Source: Pontiellaceae bacterium (lineage in GTDB: Bacteria > Verrucomicrobiota > Kiritimatiellia > Kiritimatiellales > Pontiellaceae). From it: a DNA stretch of 48,163 nucleotides. The position numbers were made by a program, and so were the translations under genes. Below, piece after piece: positions 18,458 through 26,763 of the stretch (positions are counted from its first letter, which is position 1; each line of letters opens with the position of its first letter). A model generated the notes under the pieces. That model saw only the letters and a program-made list of their open reading frames with translations. It was not told the origin of the DNA and ran no database searches. The stretch spans positions 1 through 48,163 of the forward strand of contig JAFGVP010000164.1 of the NCBI GenBank assembly GCA_016937945.1. The letters run 5' to 3'.

Positions 18458-18485
18458 TTGACAACCTCCGAATTATTGGTAGTTT
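18458..18485 (+). promoter_or_regulatory. Putative sigma-70 promoter of rpmH
   Basis: TTGACA at 18458-18463 is a perfect -35 hexamer. With a 16-base spacer the -10 would be TAGTTT (18480-18485), which keeps the conserved first TA and final T. The leader to the rpmH ATG would be about 30 bases. Confidence 0.5.
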
Positions 18486-18520
18486 AGCGTGCTTTTTAGG
18501 AACCAAAGGGAATTTTACCG

Positions 18521-18658
18521 ATGAAACGTACATACAATCCGTCCAAACTGAAGCGGGCCCGCAAGTGCGGATTCCGCAAGCGCATGAAAACGGCTGACGG
18601 TCGTGCTATCCTCAAGCGTCGCCGCCAGAAGGGCCGTAAGCGCCTGACGGCAGTCTAA
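18521..18658 (+). CDS. rpmH: 50S ribosomal protein L34
   Basis: Protein of 45 residues with the highly basic L34 sequence: begins [20 protein letters not shown], continues [20 protein letters not shown] and ends RLTAV. Size and sequence match bacterial L34 throughout. It is followed 20 bases later by rnpA, the usual neighbour. The gene is preceded by AAAGGGAA at 18505-18512 as a ribosome-binding site. Confidence 0.97.
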   Translation: MKRTYNPSKLKRARKCGFRKRMKTADGRAILKRRRQKGRKRLTAV

Positions 18659-18678
18659 GCCAGTCACGATTACTAAAC

Positions 18679-19137
18679 ATGCCGAAGCCCCACCAGAGGG
18701 AGTCGGAATATTCCATCGACTCAAGCCCGCCACCCAGCGGGCTTGATCGTTCTTTATCCAAACAGCAGCGGCTGGTTCGATCTGCCCTTTTTGCTGAAAC
18801 CTTCTCGCAAAACAGGAAATGGGTCGGCCGCTACATGATTCTGTGGCTGCGATCGGGAGAGGGTGCTGACCTGCGTCTGGGCGTCATTACCAGTAAAAAA
18901 GTCCATCTTCGGGCCAACAAACGCAACCGGGCGCGCCGGCGCCTGCGGGAAGCGTACCGGAATCTTCGCCCCTATTTCAGTGGCCATGTAGATATCCTGC
19001 TGATCGGGCGACGGGCCATTCTCAAGGCAGAATGGAATGAGGTTATCCGGGAGCTATGCTATCTGGCCTCAAAAGCCGGAATCCTTACGCCCGAGATGCA
19101 GAAAACGGTACAGGAGGAATATGGCCTCGACCGCTGA
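18679..19137 (+). CDS. rnpA: Ribonuclease P protein component
   Basis: Protein subunit of RNase P, 152 residues. The RNR signature lies in [19 protein letters not shown], which contacts the catalytic RNA, and [18 protein letters not shown] follows. The protein is longer than usual (~115-120) because of an N-terminal stretch of about 30 hydrophilic residues before [16 protein letters not shown]; an internal start is possible. Its 3' end overlaps the yidD start by 17 bases. Confidence 0.93.
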   Translation: MPKPHQRESEYSIDSSPPPSGLDRSLSKQQRLVRSALFAETFSQNRKWVGRYMILWLRSGEGADLRLGVITSKKVHLRANKRNRARRRLREAYRNLRPYFSGHVDILLIGRRAILKAEWNEVIRELCYLASKAGILTPEMQKTVQEEYGLDR

Positions 19138-19417
19138 TCGGCCTGAATCCGGCAGGTGGCACCGCCTCGTTTCGCTTCCGGCGCGAGGTGCCGTCTTACT
19201 GGTCCGAATGTACCAGAAACTGATCAGCCCGTTCCTTGGTCAACGTTGCCGCTTCCATCCGACCTGTTCGCAATATTGCATTGATGCCATCACTCAACAT
19301 GGTATGGTTCGTGGTCTTTGGCTTGGACTTAAAAGAATTTGTAAATGCCATCCGTTCCACCCCGGTGGATACGATCCGGTCCCCGAACCCGAAAACAATT
19401 TTACCGAAGAGAGTTAG
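19121..19417 (+). CDS. yidD: Membrane protein insertion efficiency factor YidD
   Basis: Small YidD-family protein, 98 residues. The conserved core reads [20 protein letters not shown] and continues with [27 protein letters not shown] and YDPVP. The family has three conserved Cys residues and an amphipathic N-terminal helix that associates with the inner membrane and aids YidC-dependent insertion. ATG 19121 lies 3 bases after AGGAGG at 19112-19117, overlapping the end of rnpA, so the longer upstream reading is rejected. yidC begins 2 bases after the stop. Confidence 0.95.
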   Translation: MASTADRPESGRWHRLVSLPARGAVLLVRMYQKLISPFLGQRCRFHPTCSQYCIDAITQHGMVRGLWLGLKRICKCHPFHPGGYDPVPEPENNFTEES

Positions 19418-19419
19418 AC

Positions 19420-21195
19420 ATGAATAAAAAAGATTTACTGCCCGTCATTCTCCTGGCCCTGCTGATTCCCGCATGGATGTTTTTCGACAGCCGCGTGCTC
19501 GCCCCAAAATTTGCCGACAAATCGGCACCGGCAGCAATCGAGCAGTCCGCTGAAAACACCGAAATTCCGATAACCGCCGGCGCCGCAGAAATCCGCGCCG
19601 CAGAAAACGTAGCCGAGGCCGTCGAAACCGTCATTCCCGAACCGAGGGAGGATGAAGTGGTGGTCGTTCTGAAAAACGACAAAGTGGAACTCGAGCTTAC
19701 CTCCTTCGGCGGCGGGATCAAATCAGCCACCCTACTGGACTACCCGGAATTTGACGAAGAAAACAGCCCCAAGGTGCAGCTTTCATTCACCAACGCCCCG
19801 GCCATGACCTACACCGGACTGGCCGGCATGGAATACACGGATGCCCTGAATATCGAAGTCAGCGAAGACGGATTATCAGCCATCCTGCGCGGCGCACTGG
19901 AAAACGGAATTTTTGAACGAACCATTACCCTCGGCGATGGCTACACACTCACCATCAAAGACCGCTTTTCGGCAACAGCGGACGACCTGAACCTCCCCGC
20001 TTTCCGCATCTACAGCGGGCGCATGGAAAATCCGGCAGATACCAAAGCCATGAAGGGAATGAGCATTCTCGGAGCCGACTCCTACAGCGCGTCTGATGAC
20101 TCACTTAATTACTGGGGACGCCGGATCGAAAAATTGTTCAAGAACAGCGACTCCCCCGTTGTTCTCACCGCAACACCGGATGAGATGCGCGGTGTACCAG
20201 TGGACTGGGTTTCCGCAAAAAACAAGTTTTTCACCCAGATCATTGCGCTGGAAAACTCCACCGCGACCATGGCCATACGCACCACCCGCGACACGAACCA
20301 CAAAAGGATTGTCCCTCACAACATTGCCTCTGCCCTTGTGTTTGAGCCGACCACGGTTCAGGCAGGAAGCCCGATGGGGCTGAACTATACCTACTACATC
20401 GGCCCCAAGAAATATTCCACGCTCAAGGAGGCCGGCAACAACTTCGAAGGCGTCATGGAATTCAAAACCATCGGCAAAATGGCCTTCATGAACTGGCTGA
20501 TGGAACCGGCACGAAAAATCCTGCTGTGGACCCTGAACTTCTTCTTTGGCATCTTCCATAACTATGGCGTTGCCATCATCATCACCACCCTGCTGGTCCG
20601 CATCCTGTTCTGGCCGCTCACCCATAAGAGCACCGATAAGATGCGTGAAAACTCCGAGAAAATGCAGGAAGTTCAGCCCAAGGTCAAAGCCCTCCAGGAA
20701 AAGTATAAGAACAACCCGACCAAGTTGCGCGAAGAGACCATGAAGGTCTACCAGGAGCATGGCTTCAACCCGATGGGCATGATGGGCGGCTGCCTGCCGA
20801 TGTTTGTCCAGCTCCCGGTCTTTATCGCGCTCTATACGGTACTGCGGAATGCAATTGAGCTACGCTACATGGGCTTTCTCTGGATATCCGACCTCAGCAC
20901 GCCTGAAAACCTGTTCATGGACAAAATCCCTTTTATTCACTCTTTGAATATCCTTCCGATCGTCATGGCAGCCTCCATGGTCTGGCAGCAGAAACTGAGC
21001 TCTCCGACTTCAATGGCTGCCACGCCGGAACAGCAGCAGCAACAGAAAATGATGATGATCATGATGCCCGTCATGATGCTGTTCTTCTTCTACAGCATGC
21101 CCTCCGGACTCGTTCTTTACTGGACAACCAGTAACCTGCTCATGATTGGCCAGACGGTTTTCCGCAACGCACGGAAAAAACGAGCGAAGGCTTGA
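19420..21195 (+). CDS. yidC: Membrane protein insertase YidC
   Basis: Oxa1/YidC/Alb3 insertase of 591 residues, of the Gram-negative type with a large periplasmic domain. TM1 is at about 5-22 (LPVILLALLIPAWMFF). The periplasmic beta domain follows (about 75-365), with VVLKNDKVELELTSFGGGI at its start. The insertase core follows with the conserved Arg in TDKMRENSEKMQEVQPKVKA, then FVQLPVFIALYTVLRNAIEL and the C-terminal helices. It ends with a basic tail (RNARKKRAKA). Last gene of rpmH-rnpA-yidD-yidC; no clear terminator seen. Confidence 0.96.
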   Translation: MNKKDLLPVILLALLIPAWMFFDSRVLAPKFADKSAPAAIEQSAENTEIPITAGAAEIRAAENVAEAVETVIPEPREDEVVVVLKNDKVELELTSFGGGIKSATLLDYPEFDEENSPKVQLSFTNAPAMTYTGLAGMEYTDALNIEVSEDGLSAILRGALENGIFERTITLGDGYTLTIKDRFSATADDLNLPAFRIYSGRMENPADTKAMKGMSILGADSYSASDDSLNYWGRRIEKLFKNSDSPVVLTATPDEMRGVPVDWVSAKNKFFTQIIALENSTATMAIRTTRDTNHKRIVPHNIASALVFEPTTVQAGSPMGLNYTYYIGPKKYSTLKEAGNNFEGVMEFKTIGKMAFMNWLMEPARKILLWTLNFFFGIFHNYGVAIIITTLLVRILFWPLTHKSTDKMRENSEKMQEVQPKVKALQEKYKNNPTKLREETMKVYQEHGFNPMGMMGGCLPMFVQLPVFIALYTVLRNAIELRYMGFLWISDLSTPENLFMDKIPFIHSLNILPIVMAASMVWQQKLSSPTSMAATPEQQQQQKMMMIMMPVMMLFFFYSMPSGLVLYWTTSNLLMIGQTVFRNARKKRAKA

Positions 21196-21431
21196 TCACC
21201 TGCCATCCAGAAAGGCGCCTTATACCAATGACGGACAAGTTTTTTGGATTTTCACGACCGAGCTGGCGGCGATACGTAACGCAGGCGGCCCGCCTGCAAA
21301 AGAAATAAGAACCGGTATTATCTGACGATCATGGAAGGCGCCATGAAGGGAATATTTTCCCCTGCGTCTAAATGTGTCCCCACAAAAAAACGCAGGGATT
21401 AAGGAATACCCGGCGTTTTAGGTAGCGGCGA
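21196..21431. other. Gap between yidC and rpoN
   Basis: No supportable gene. A near-perfect palindrome, GCAGGCGG-C-CCGCCTGC at 21281-21297, is followed by a few A residues and could be a REP-like element. CCCTGCGT (21360-21367) and ACGCAGGG (about 21391-21398) form a wide inverted repeat that could act as a weak terminator for convergent yidC and rpoN. Confidence 0.4.
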
Positions 21432-22853
21432 CTAATGCACCTTACGCAGATGTGACGGAAGAATACGAAGCTGATCTCGATATTTGGCCACGGTTCGGCG
21501 CGCGATCTTGATTCCCTGATCCTCAAGCAACTTAACCAGTTTGGCATCGGAAAAGGGCTTCTTCTTGTCTTCACCGGCTACTATATCCGCCAGCGCGGCC
21601 TTGACACTCTCATTGGAGATTGATTCTCCACTGGCCGTCGCCACGCCAGGCTTAAAGAAATATTTCATACTGAGCAGGCCGCGCGGGGTCTGCATGTATT
21701 TTCCGGCCGTCGCTCGACTAATGGTCGTTTCATGAACTTCAAGCAGCTCCGCAATCGTCTTCATGTTGAGCGGCTTCAAACGCGATACGCCGTGATCGAA
21801 GTATTCACGCTGGATTCGGACAATTTCAACTGCAATCCGGTAGATGGTATCCATTCGCTGATCGATGCTTTGAATAAACTGCTTTGATTTCGCAATCTTC
21901 TCACGGATGTAGCTCTTCACCTCTTTGGAGGTTTTCGGATCCTTGAGCATCTGCAGGTATTTCGGGCTGATGTACAGGCTGGGATACGGCTTTTTGTTCT
22001 GGGTGATGACATATTCGCCATCCTTCTTTTCAACGATGATTTCAGGCGTTACATACTCAATACGATCTTCGCTGAAATTACGTCCAGGCTTCGGATCCAG
22101 CTTGGCAACCGCCGCAGCCAGCTCCTTTACACGATCCAGAGTAAGCCCCATTGCACGCGCAATGTCTTCGTACTTATGCCGACCAAGCAGATCCAGATGA
22201 TTGGCAACAATCTGATACTCCTGAGACTTCTCTTTACCTGCGCGCTTCAACTGCAGCAAAAGACATTCGCGCAGATCACGGGCACCGACACCGGCAGGAT
22301 CAAAGTCATGAATCGTATCAAGAATCTTATCGAGCGTTTCCGCCGGAAAATTAGGAAGTGCCAGCAGATCTTCCACGTCGAGTTGCAGATACCCGTCATC
22401 ATCGATGTTACCGATCACAATTTCTGCGATTTTCTTTTCGTAATCGTTGAGCCCGGAAAGCGAGAGCTGATCAAGCAACTGATCATGCAGCGATGACGAT
22501 TCCGAAAGGGAATCCATCATGTACTGATATTTTTCTTCAGCATCCGCTCCGCCGATCGTCTGGCGGTTTTCATAATAGCTGTCCCCCCACTCTTCTCCGA
22601 GCGCTGCCAGCTTTTCAAATTCGTTATCGAACTCATCCCGCTCTACATCCTTCGTCCCCTGCTCGATTTCGATCTGGGCGTCCGGTTGCTCCTGCGTTGC
22701 CTCAAGCGTTGGATTCTCGGAGAGCTCCTGCTTGATCATCTGCTGCAGGTCGAGCAGCGGCATTTGGAGAATTTCCAAAGACTGAAAAAGATGCGACGCA
22801 AGTACCTGCTGCATCTTCATTTCCTGACTTAATACTAATCCGGGTCTTGCCAT
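21432..22853 (-). CDS. rpoN: RNA polymerase sigma-54 factor
   Basis: Sigma-54, 473 residues from ATG 22853. Region I reads VLSQEMKMQQVLASHLFQSL with the Gln-rich helix that inhibits isomerisation, followed by LLDLQQMIKQELSENPTLE. An acidic linker spans about 55-110. The core-binding domain and helix-turn-helix follow (VHETTISRATAGKYMQTPRG, LLSMKYFFKPG), and the RpoN box is ARRTVAKYRDQLRILPS near the C terminus. A TTG at 22880 would add nine residues ahead of the conserved start and is not preferred. An HPr-family gene lies upstream in the same direction, recalling the rpoN-npr linkage of proteobacteria. Confidence 0.96.
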   Translation of the reverse strand: MARPGLVLSQEMKMQQVLASHLFQSLEILQMPLLDLQQMIKQELSENPTLEATQEQPDAQIEIEQGTKDVERDEFDNEFEKLAALGEEWGDSYYENRQTIGGADAEEKYQYMMDSLSESSSLHDQLLDQLSLSGLNDYEKKIAEIVIGNIDDDGYLQLDVEDLLALPNFPAETLDKILDTIHDFDPAGVGARDLRECLLLQLKRAGKEKSQEYQIVANHLDLLGRHKYEDIARAMGLTLDRVKELAAAVAKLDPKPGRNFSEDRIEYVTPEIIVEKKDGEYVITQNKKPYPSLYISPKYLQMLKDPKTSKEVKSYIREKIAKSKQFIQSIDQRMDTIYRIAVEIVRIQREYFDHGVSRLKPLNMKTIAELLEVHETTISRATAGKYMQTPRGLLSMKYFFKPGVATASGESISNESVKAALADIVAGEDKKKPFSDAKLVKLLEDQGIKIARRTVAKYRDQLRILPSHLRKVH

Positions 22854-22994
22854 GGGTGGAATGTACGCTTTCGACTGCAATTCTCAAGCCAACATTTCGT
22901 ATGAAAGCCGACAAAAGGTCGATGAAGCTCCTTTTCGAGCGCCAGGCGATCGGCGGACGTCGAAAACAGGAGACCATCGGTCGCTTAAAACAGA

Positions 22995-23267
22995 CTAGCG
23001 GGGAGGGAAATCAAAGTGGGTTTCAAAGAGCTCAACGAGCTTTTTTATCTCGGTTTCTTCATCGGGGCCGGAGACCTGAATGTCAATTTCGGTGCCTTTT
23101 TCAAGCCCCAGCATGATGAGTTCAAGAGCTGATGTCAGCTGGCAGGTCCCCGAAGGCGCGGTTACAAGGATTTCGCCCTCATAAGCACAGCCTTCCTTTA
23201 CCAGAATTGCAGAAGGCCTACAATGGATCCCGGCTTCGTTTTGAATTACTGCCTTTGCTTCAATCAT
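22995..23267 (-). CDS. HPr-family phosphocarrier protein
   Basis: PTS phosphocarrier of 90 residues, the usual HPr size. NEAGIHCRPSAIL holds the active-site His (residue 15), with the neighbouring Arg and Pro conserved. CQLTSALELIMLGLEKG aligns with the Ser46 region and keeps the Ser that HPr kinase phosphorylates in other lineages. The partner enzyme I lies at 42364-44010; no sugar-specific EII is in the window. Position upstream of rpoN suggests a regulatory (nitrogen-type) PTS. The start lies 2 bases after the stop of the small ORF upstream, so translation may be coupled. Confidence 0.9.
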   Translation of the reverse strand: MIEAKAVIQNEAGIHCRPSAILVKEGCAYEGEILVTAPSGTCQLTSALELIMLGLEKGTEIDIQVSGPDEETEIKKLVELFETHFDFPPR

Positions 23268-23269
23268 GG

Positions 23270-23503
23270 CTAGCGAACCAAACCTTTTCTCATAATTCGT
23301 TCATATAAACGAGTCATTACTTGCGCATGAATACGGCATTTTAAATTCCCCGCAGACCACGCAACCGCGAAATCACAACCCTGCAGCGCTACAGTTATTT
23401 TCATAACGTCCAGACCGAGGATCTCCAAGATATAGTTGGAAACAGGACTCCCAGTCAATCTAGCATATCCACGAAAACGCAACTTCTGAAAAATGCTTTT
23501 CAA
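23270..23503 (-). CDS. Short ORF resembling translation initiation factor IF-1, C-terminally shortened
   Basis: Frame of 77 codons between lplA and the HPr gene, overlapping the lplA 3' end by 44 bases; an internal ATG at 23404 would give 44 residues without overlap. I do not recognise it with certainty. The stretch VALQGCDFAVAWSAGN, then IHAQVM and ERIMRKGLV, lines up without gaps with the IF-1 OB-fold pattern AL---F-V----G------I---M-----RI--G--V. The final IF-1 strand (VELSPYD-like) is missing because a stop follows. It could be a divergent OB-fold protein, a decayed infA copy, or a chance match. Confidence 0.4.
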   Translation of the reverse strand: MKSIFQKLRFRGYARLTGSPVSNYILEILGLDVMKITVALQGCDFAVAWSAGNLKCRIHAQVMTRLYERIMRKGLVR

Positions 23504-24305
23504 TCAGAGACTCACCCGATAAATTTCCGTTTACACGCACCACACGGTTTTTGACAACCTCGAGCACCTGTCCTTTATGCTGAATAACAAAGCGCGGCGT
23601 TGCTCCATACTGCCACTCTTCGGCCATCTGGTTCGAGATAAACTCCCGCAACCGGACCGGATCAACATCCGAATCAACGCAATGCATCTCGGAAGTGGAC
23701 GGACCATAATGCCACCGGAATGACTCCTTGAGCGCCTCACGAAACCGCTCAATATCAAGATTAAGATTGGTTACCACCGCCGGAACGGATGCGATGGCAT
23801 GTGTTTCAATATCATCCAGCATGGAACCGAGATATCTCTCCAGTCGCTCCAGATCCGTGTGCAGCAGCAACGTTCCATGATGCATCGCCCGCCCCTTCCG
23901 AAAGCAAAAAGCGTTTCCGGAAAACTTTAGCCCATCGACGCTGAGATTGCTTTTACCGGTCCGACCGGCCTCGACCCCAAAAGACCGAAGCGCGTCGAAA
24001 ACCATCTCGTATGCCTGCTGCTCCTTGTAGGCGGCCCGATTGACAATCACACAATAGTTCAGATTTCCCGCATCGTGATAGACCGTACCGCCACCGGAAA
24101 TCCGGCGTGCCAGCGGAACATTTTCCGACCGCATAAGGCCAAGCCGGCACTCCTTCCATGGATTCTGGTTTTTTCCCATCACAACCGCGCAGTCGCTTTG
24201 CCAGAGAAACAGAATCGAATCATGCCCGTCTTCATGATCCATCAGGTATTCCTCCACCGCAAGGTTGCGATAGACATCCATACTCGCCGACTCAACAATA
24301 AGCAT
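23460..24305 (-). CDS. lplA: Lipoate-protein ligase / lipoyltransferase family protein
   Basis: BPL/LplA/LipB family enzyme of 281 residues that attaches lipoate (or octanoate) to E2 or H proteins. Motifs: FLWQSDCAVVMGKNQNPWKE, ARRISGGGTVYHDAGNLNY (the lipoyl-AMP binding loop) and GLKFSGNAF with the catalytic Lys region. The small C-terminal part is shorter than in E. coli LplA (338), so it could be an octanoyltransferase of the LipM type. First gene of the run lplA-ORF-HPr-rpoN. No strong ribosome-binding site seen. Confidence 0.88.
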   Translation of the reverse strand: MLIVESASMDVYRNLAVEEYLMDHEDGHDSILFLWQSDCAVVMGKNQNPWKECRLGLMRSENVPLARRISGGGTVYHDAGNLNYCVIVNRAAYKEQQAYEMVFDALRSFGVEAGRTGKSNLSVDGLKFSGNAFCFRKGRAMHHGTLLLHTDLERLERYLGSMLDDIETHAIASVPAVVTNLNLDIERFREALKESFRWHYGPSTSEMHCVDSDVDPVRLREFISNQMAEEWQYGATPRFVIQHKGQVLEVVKNRVVRVNGNLSGESLIEKHFSEVAFSWIC

Positions 24306-24426
24306 TACACCAACCTTAAAAGTAAATCATCCGCTTGAATTTCCCGACACGGGAGGTCCGACGCGGACACTTTTTTTCGAGAGTTTATTTCTTTTGTGGT
24401 TAATCATTTCTATAACGGGTTTCAGC

Positions 24427-25629
24427 ATGACAAAGATTACCGAACAATTCATCCGTAAAATCCCCAAGACCGACCTGCACCTGCATCTGGACGGCTCCCT
24501 GCGGCTTACATCACTGATCGAAATGGCCCGTTTCAGCAGCGTAAAACTCCCCTCTTATGAGGAAGCCGGACTCAATGAACTGGTCTTTAAATCCCATTAT
24601 GCCAACCTCGGCGAATATCTGAGCGGCTTTGCCTACACCGTGGCCGCCCTGCAGAACAATGAACACCTTGAGCGGGCCGCCTATGAACTGGCCGAGGATT
24701 CTTACAATGAGGGCGTCCGATATATAGAAGTCCGCTTTGCTCCGCAACTGCACATCACCCACGCAACCGAAATCGAGGCCGTCGTGCGCGCTGTCAACCG
24801 TGGACTGGAAAAGGCCCGCCAACAGCTCAATGCCGACGTTCCAAAGCATGACATGCCGTTTGAATACGGACTCATCCTCTGCGCCATGCGCCGATTCAAC
24901 CGACAGATGTCTCCCTATTACGAGCGCCTTATCAACCGGACCAGCAACTCCAGCATCCGTTATACCTATGCCAAGGCATCACTGACCATGGTGAAAGAGG
25001 CCGTCCGACTTCGCGATGAGGGCCTGCCGATTGTTGGTTTCGACCTTGCCGGCGAAGAGGCCGGCTACCCGGCCATTCATCACAAAGCAGCCTTTCAGCA
25101 TGCACACAGCAACTTCCTGCGGAAAACCGTTCATGCCGGCGAAGCCTACGGACCGGAATCGATCTTTCAGGCCATCGCCGAGTGCTACGCAAACCGGATC
25201 GGGCACGGAACCTTTCTTTTCTCCGAGGAGACCATCAAACTGAAGACCATCAAAGACCGTACGCGCTACGTTCAGCTGCTCAGTGAATATATTGCCAACC
25301 AGCGCATTACCATCGAGGTCTGCCCAACCTCCAACCTGCAGACGATTCCCGAACTGAATTCTCTGTCCGACCACCCGATCCAGCAGATGGTCGACAACGG
25401 CCTATCGGTCAGCGTCAGCACCGATAACCGGCTGGTGTCCCACACCTCGGTTACCCGAGAGCTCATGCTCTGCAAGGAGCACCTGACGCTGACTCACTGT
25501 CAGTTCCGAGATCTCGTTCTGGCCGGATTCAAACGCTCTTTCTTTCCCCGGTCCTATTCCGAAAAACGCGCCTATGTCCGCCGCGCCATCAATCTTTACG
25601 ATGGGCTGGCCAAGCAATATCTCGACTGA
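24427..25629 (+). CDS. add: Adenosine deaminase
   Basis: Amidohydrolase of 400 residues converting adenosine to inosine in purine salvage. Zinc ligands appear in TDLHLHLDGSL near the N terminus and in VHAGEAYG; the catalytic His is in NRIGHGTF; the zinc Asp lies in VSVSTDNRLVSHTSVTRE. The TDN-R-L form occurs in true adenosine deaminases of actinobacteria and others, whereas aminodeoxyfutalosine deaminases usually have TDDP; this favours adenosine deaminase. ATG 24427 gives the conserved start; an upstream in-frame codon at 24394 would add 11 hydrophobic residues and has no support. Convergent with the DUF4097 gene. Confidence 0.88.
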   Translation: MTKITEQFIRKIPKTDLHLHLDGSLRLTSLIEMARFSSVKLPSYEEAGLNELVFKSHYANLGEYLSGFAYTVAALQNNEHLERAAYELAEDSYNEGVRYIEVRFAPQLHITHATEIEAVVRAVNRGLEKARQQLNADVPKHDMPFEYGLILCAMRRFNRQMSPYYERLINRTSNSSIRYTYAKASLTMVKEAVRLRDEGLPIVGFDLAGEEAGYPAIHHKAAFQHAHSNFLRKTVHAGEAYGPESIFQAIAECYANRIGHGTFLFSEETIKLKTIKDRTRYVQLLSEYIANQRITIEVCPTSNLQTIPELNSLSDHPIQQMVDNGLSVSVSTDNRLVSHTSVTRELMLCKEHLTLTHCQFRDLVLAGFKRSFFPRSYSEKRAYVRRAINLYDGLAKQYLD

Positions 25630-25652
25630 GTCCGCACACGACAACGCGTCAT

Positions 25653-26471
25653 TTAATCGGCAGACCGGATGCGTATTCCTCCGTTGCTGGTGGAGGCAGA
25701 GGATGAAGCTCCTGATTCCCCAATCCTGAATTGGAGCTGATTCCGGGAACTCGACAACAGGACCGCATCTGAAAGTTCGTTGATATCGAGGCTTCCATTG
25801 CTGGTGGACACCCTCATTTCTCCTGAAAAACCGGGACCCAGCTCCATAAAGATCCGGCCGTTGGAGCTCTGCGCTGAAATCGGGTTATTCACGCCGTATG
25901 CTTTGATCGCTCCGTTAGAGGTTTTCAGATTGCACTCGCCATTCACATTTCGGACAACGATCCGGCCATTACTGGTATGCACAGCCACCCGACCGGATTG
26001 CCCGATAACCTCCACCCCGCCGTTGCTGGTTGTCAGCATCGCATCTCCTCCGAGGTTCTCACAATAAAGCCCGCCATTCGAACTCTTCAGCGTCACCCCT
26101 GCAACTTCAGGCAAAACGATTTCAAAATTACACCCCTCGCTTCCCCGTCGGCCCTCGCCGGGCCAATCCACATATACGTTCAGAACCTGATCCGTACCCC
26201 GTTCTACCACAACTTCGGCAGCGTCCAGACGCTCCTGCGTCCTGCACCGCAGATGAGCGGTCACAATCGTTTCATCTCCGTCTCCCCGCAGGACCCGTAT
26301 CGAACCGTTCGCCGTCCGCACATCCAGCCCGCAGCTTACCTCTGACACAACCGGCACCGTCCGGGTCTCCTTAAAACGAGCAGATCCACCGGCACTGAAT
26401 GTACATGAGCTCAATAAAAGCCCTAAAAGAAGAAACCCTGACAATCTGCAATACATGAATATCTTATCCAT
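25653..26471 (-). CDS. DUF4097-type lipoprotein with repeated SNG motifs
   Basis: Protein of 272 residues with a lipoprotein signal: hydrophobic FLLLGLLLSSC with the lipobox Cys at about residue 23. From about 50 onward it carries eight repeats of 18-25 residues around (T/S)SNGxI/L/V: TANGSIRV, SSNGGLYC, TSNGGVEV, TSNGRIVV, TSNGAIKA, SSNGRIFM, TSNGSLDI, TSNGGIRI. This is the pattern of DUF4097/adhesin-like beta-solenoids. Function of the family is unknown; location would be a membrane leaflet facing the periplasm or surface. Good ribosome-binding site GGGGAGG upstream. Next to it lie adenosine deaminase (convergent) and serC (divergent). Confidence 0.8.
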   Translation of the reverse strand: MDKIFMYCRLSGFLLLGLLLSSCTFSAGGSARFKETRTVPVVSEVSCGLDVRTANGSIRVLRGDGDETIVTAHLRCRTQERLDAAEVVVERGTDQVLNVYVDWPGEGRRGSEGCNFEIVLPEVAGVTLKSSNGGLYCENLGGDAMLTTSNGGVEVIGQSGRVAVHTSNGRIVVRNVNGECNLKTSNGAIKAYGVNNPISAQSSNGRIFMELGPGFSGEMRVSTSNGSLDINELSDAVLLSSSRNQLQFRIGESGASSSASTSNGGIRIRSAD

Positions 26472-26763
26472 CCCTAACCTCCCCTCATCTCAGGCCCCGA
26501 TTGCCCGTCTGGAAATCGGCCGACCTTTCACCGCAATATGCACTACTCCGGTTACGGAAATGTTACGACTGCGACACCATATGGATATAATCCGTACCGA
26601 TGCAGAATCAATCTCAGGAAAATCCTGCACACAGAAGCACAATCACCTACCCTCTCAATACCGGCGTTTTCGCTCTTTTTCCATCTATTTTATATTGGAA
26701 GCGCTTTGAGCGAACTGATAGGTTCCCGCCTTCAAACAACGTTCAACCCAAAGGGCATATAGA
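26472..26763. other. Divergent intergenic region before serC
   Basis: No gene supported. An AT-rich patch (TATTTTATATTGG, about 26685-26697) followed by the 8-bp palindrome AAGCGCTT at about 26699-26706 lies ahead of serC and may hold its promoter and an operator; no factor can be named. Confidence 0.3.

Noticed and set aside
25700..26350. Regular SNG-coding repeats as a DNA repeat or CRISPR-like array
   Set aside because: The periodicity is at protein level in a DUF4097 solenoid; nucleotide copies are divergent and unevenly spaced.
26689..26710. AAGCGCTT palindrome before serC as a LacI-type operator
   Set aside because: A single 8-bp palindrome is too little to name a regulator; kept only as a note in the intergenic entry.
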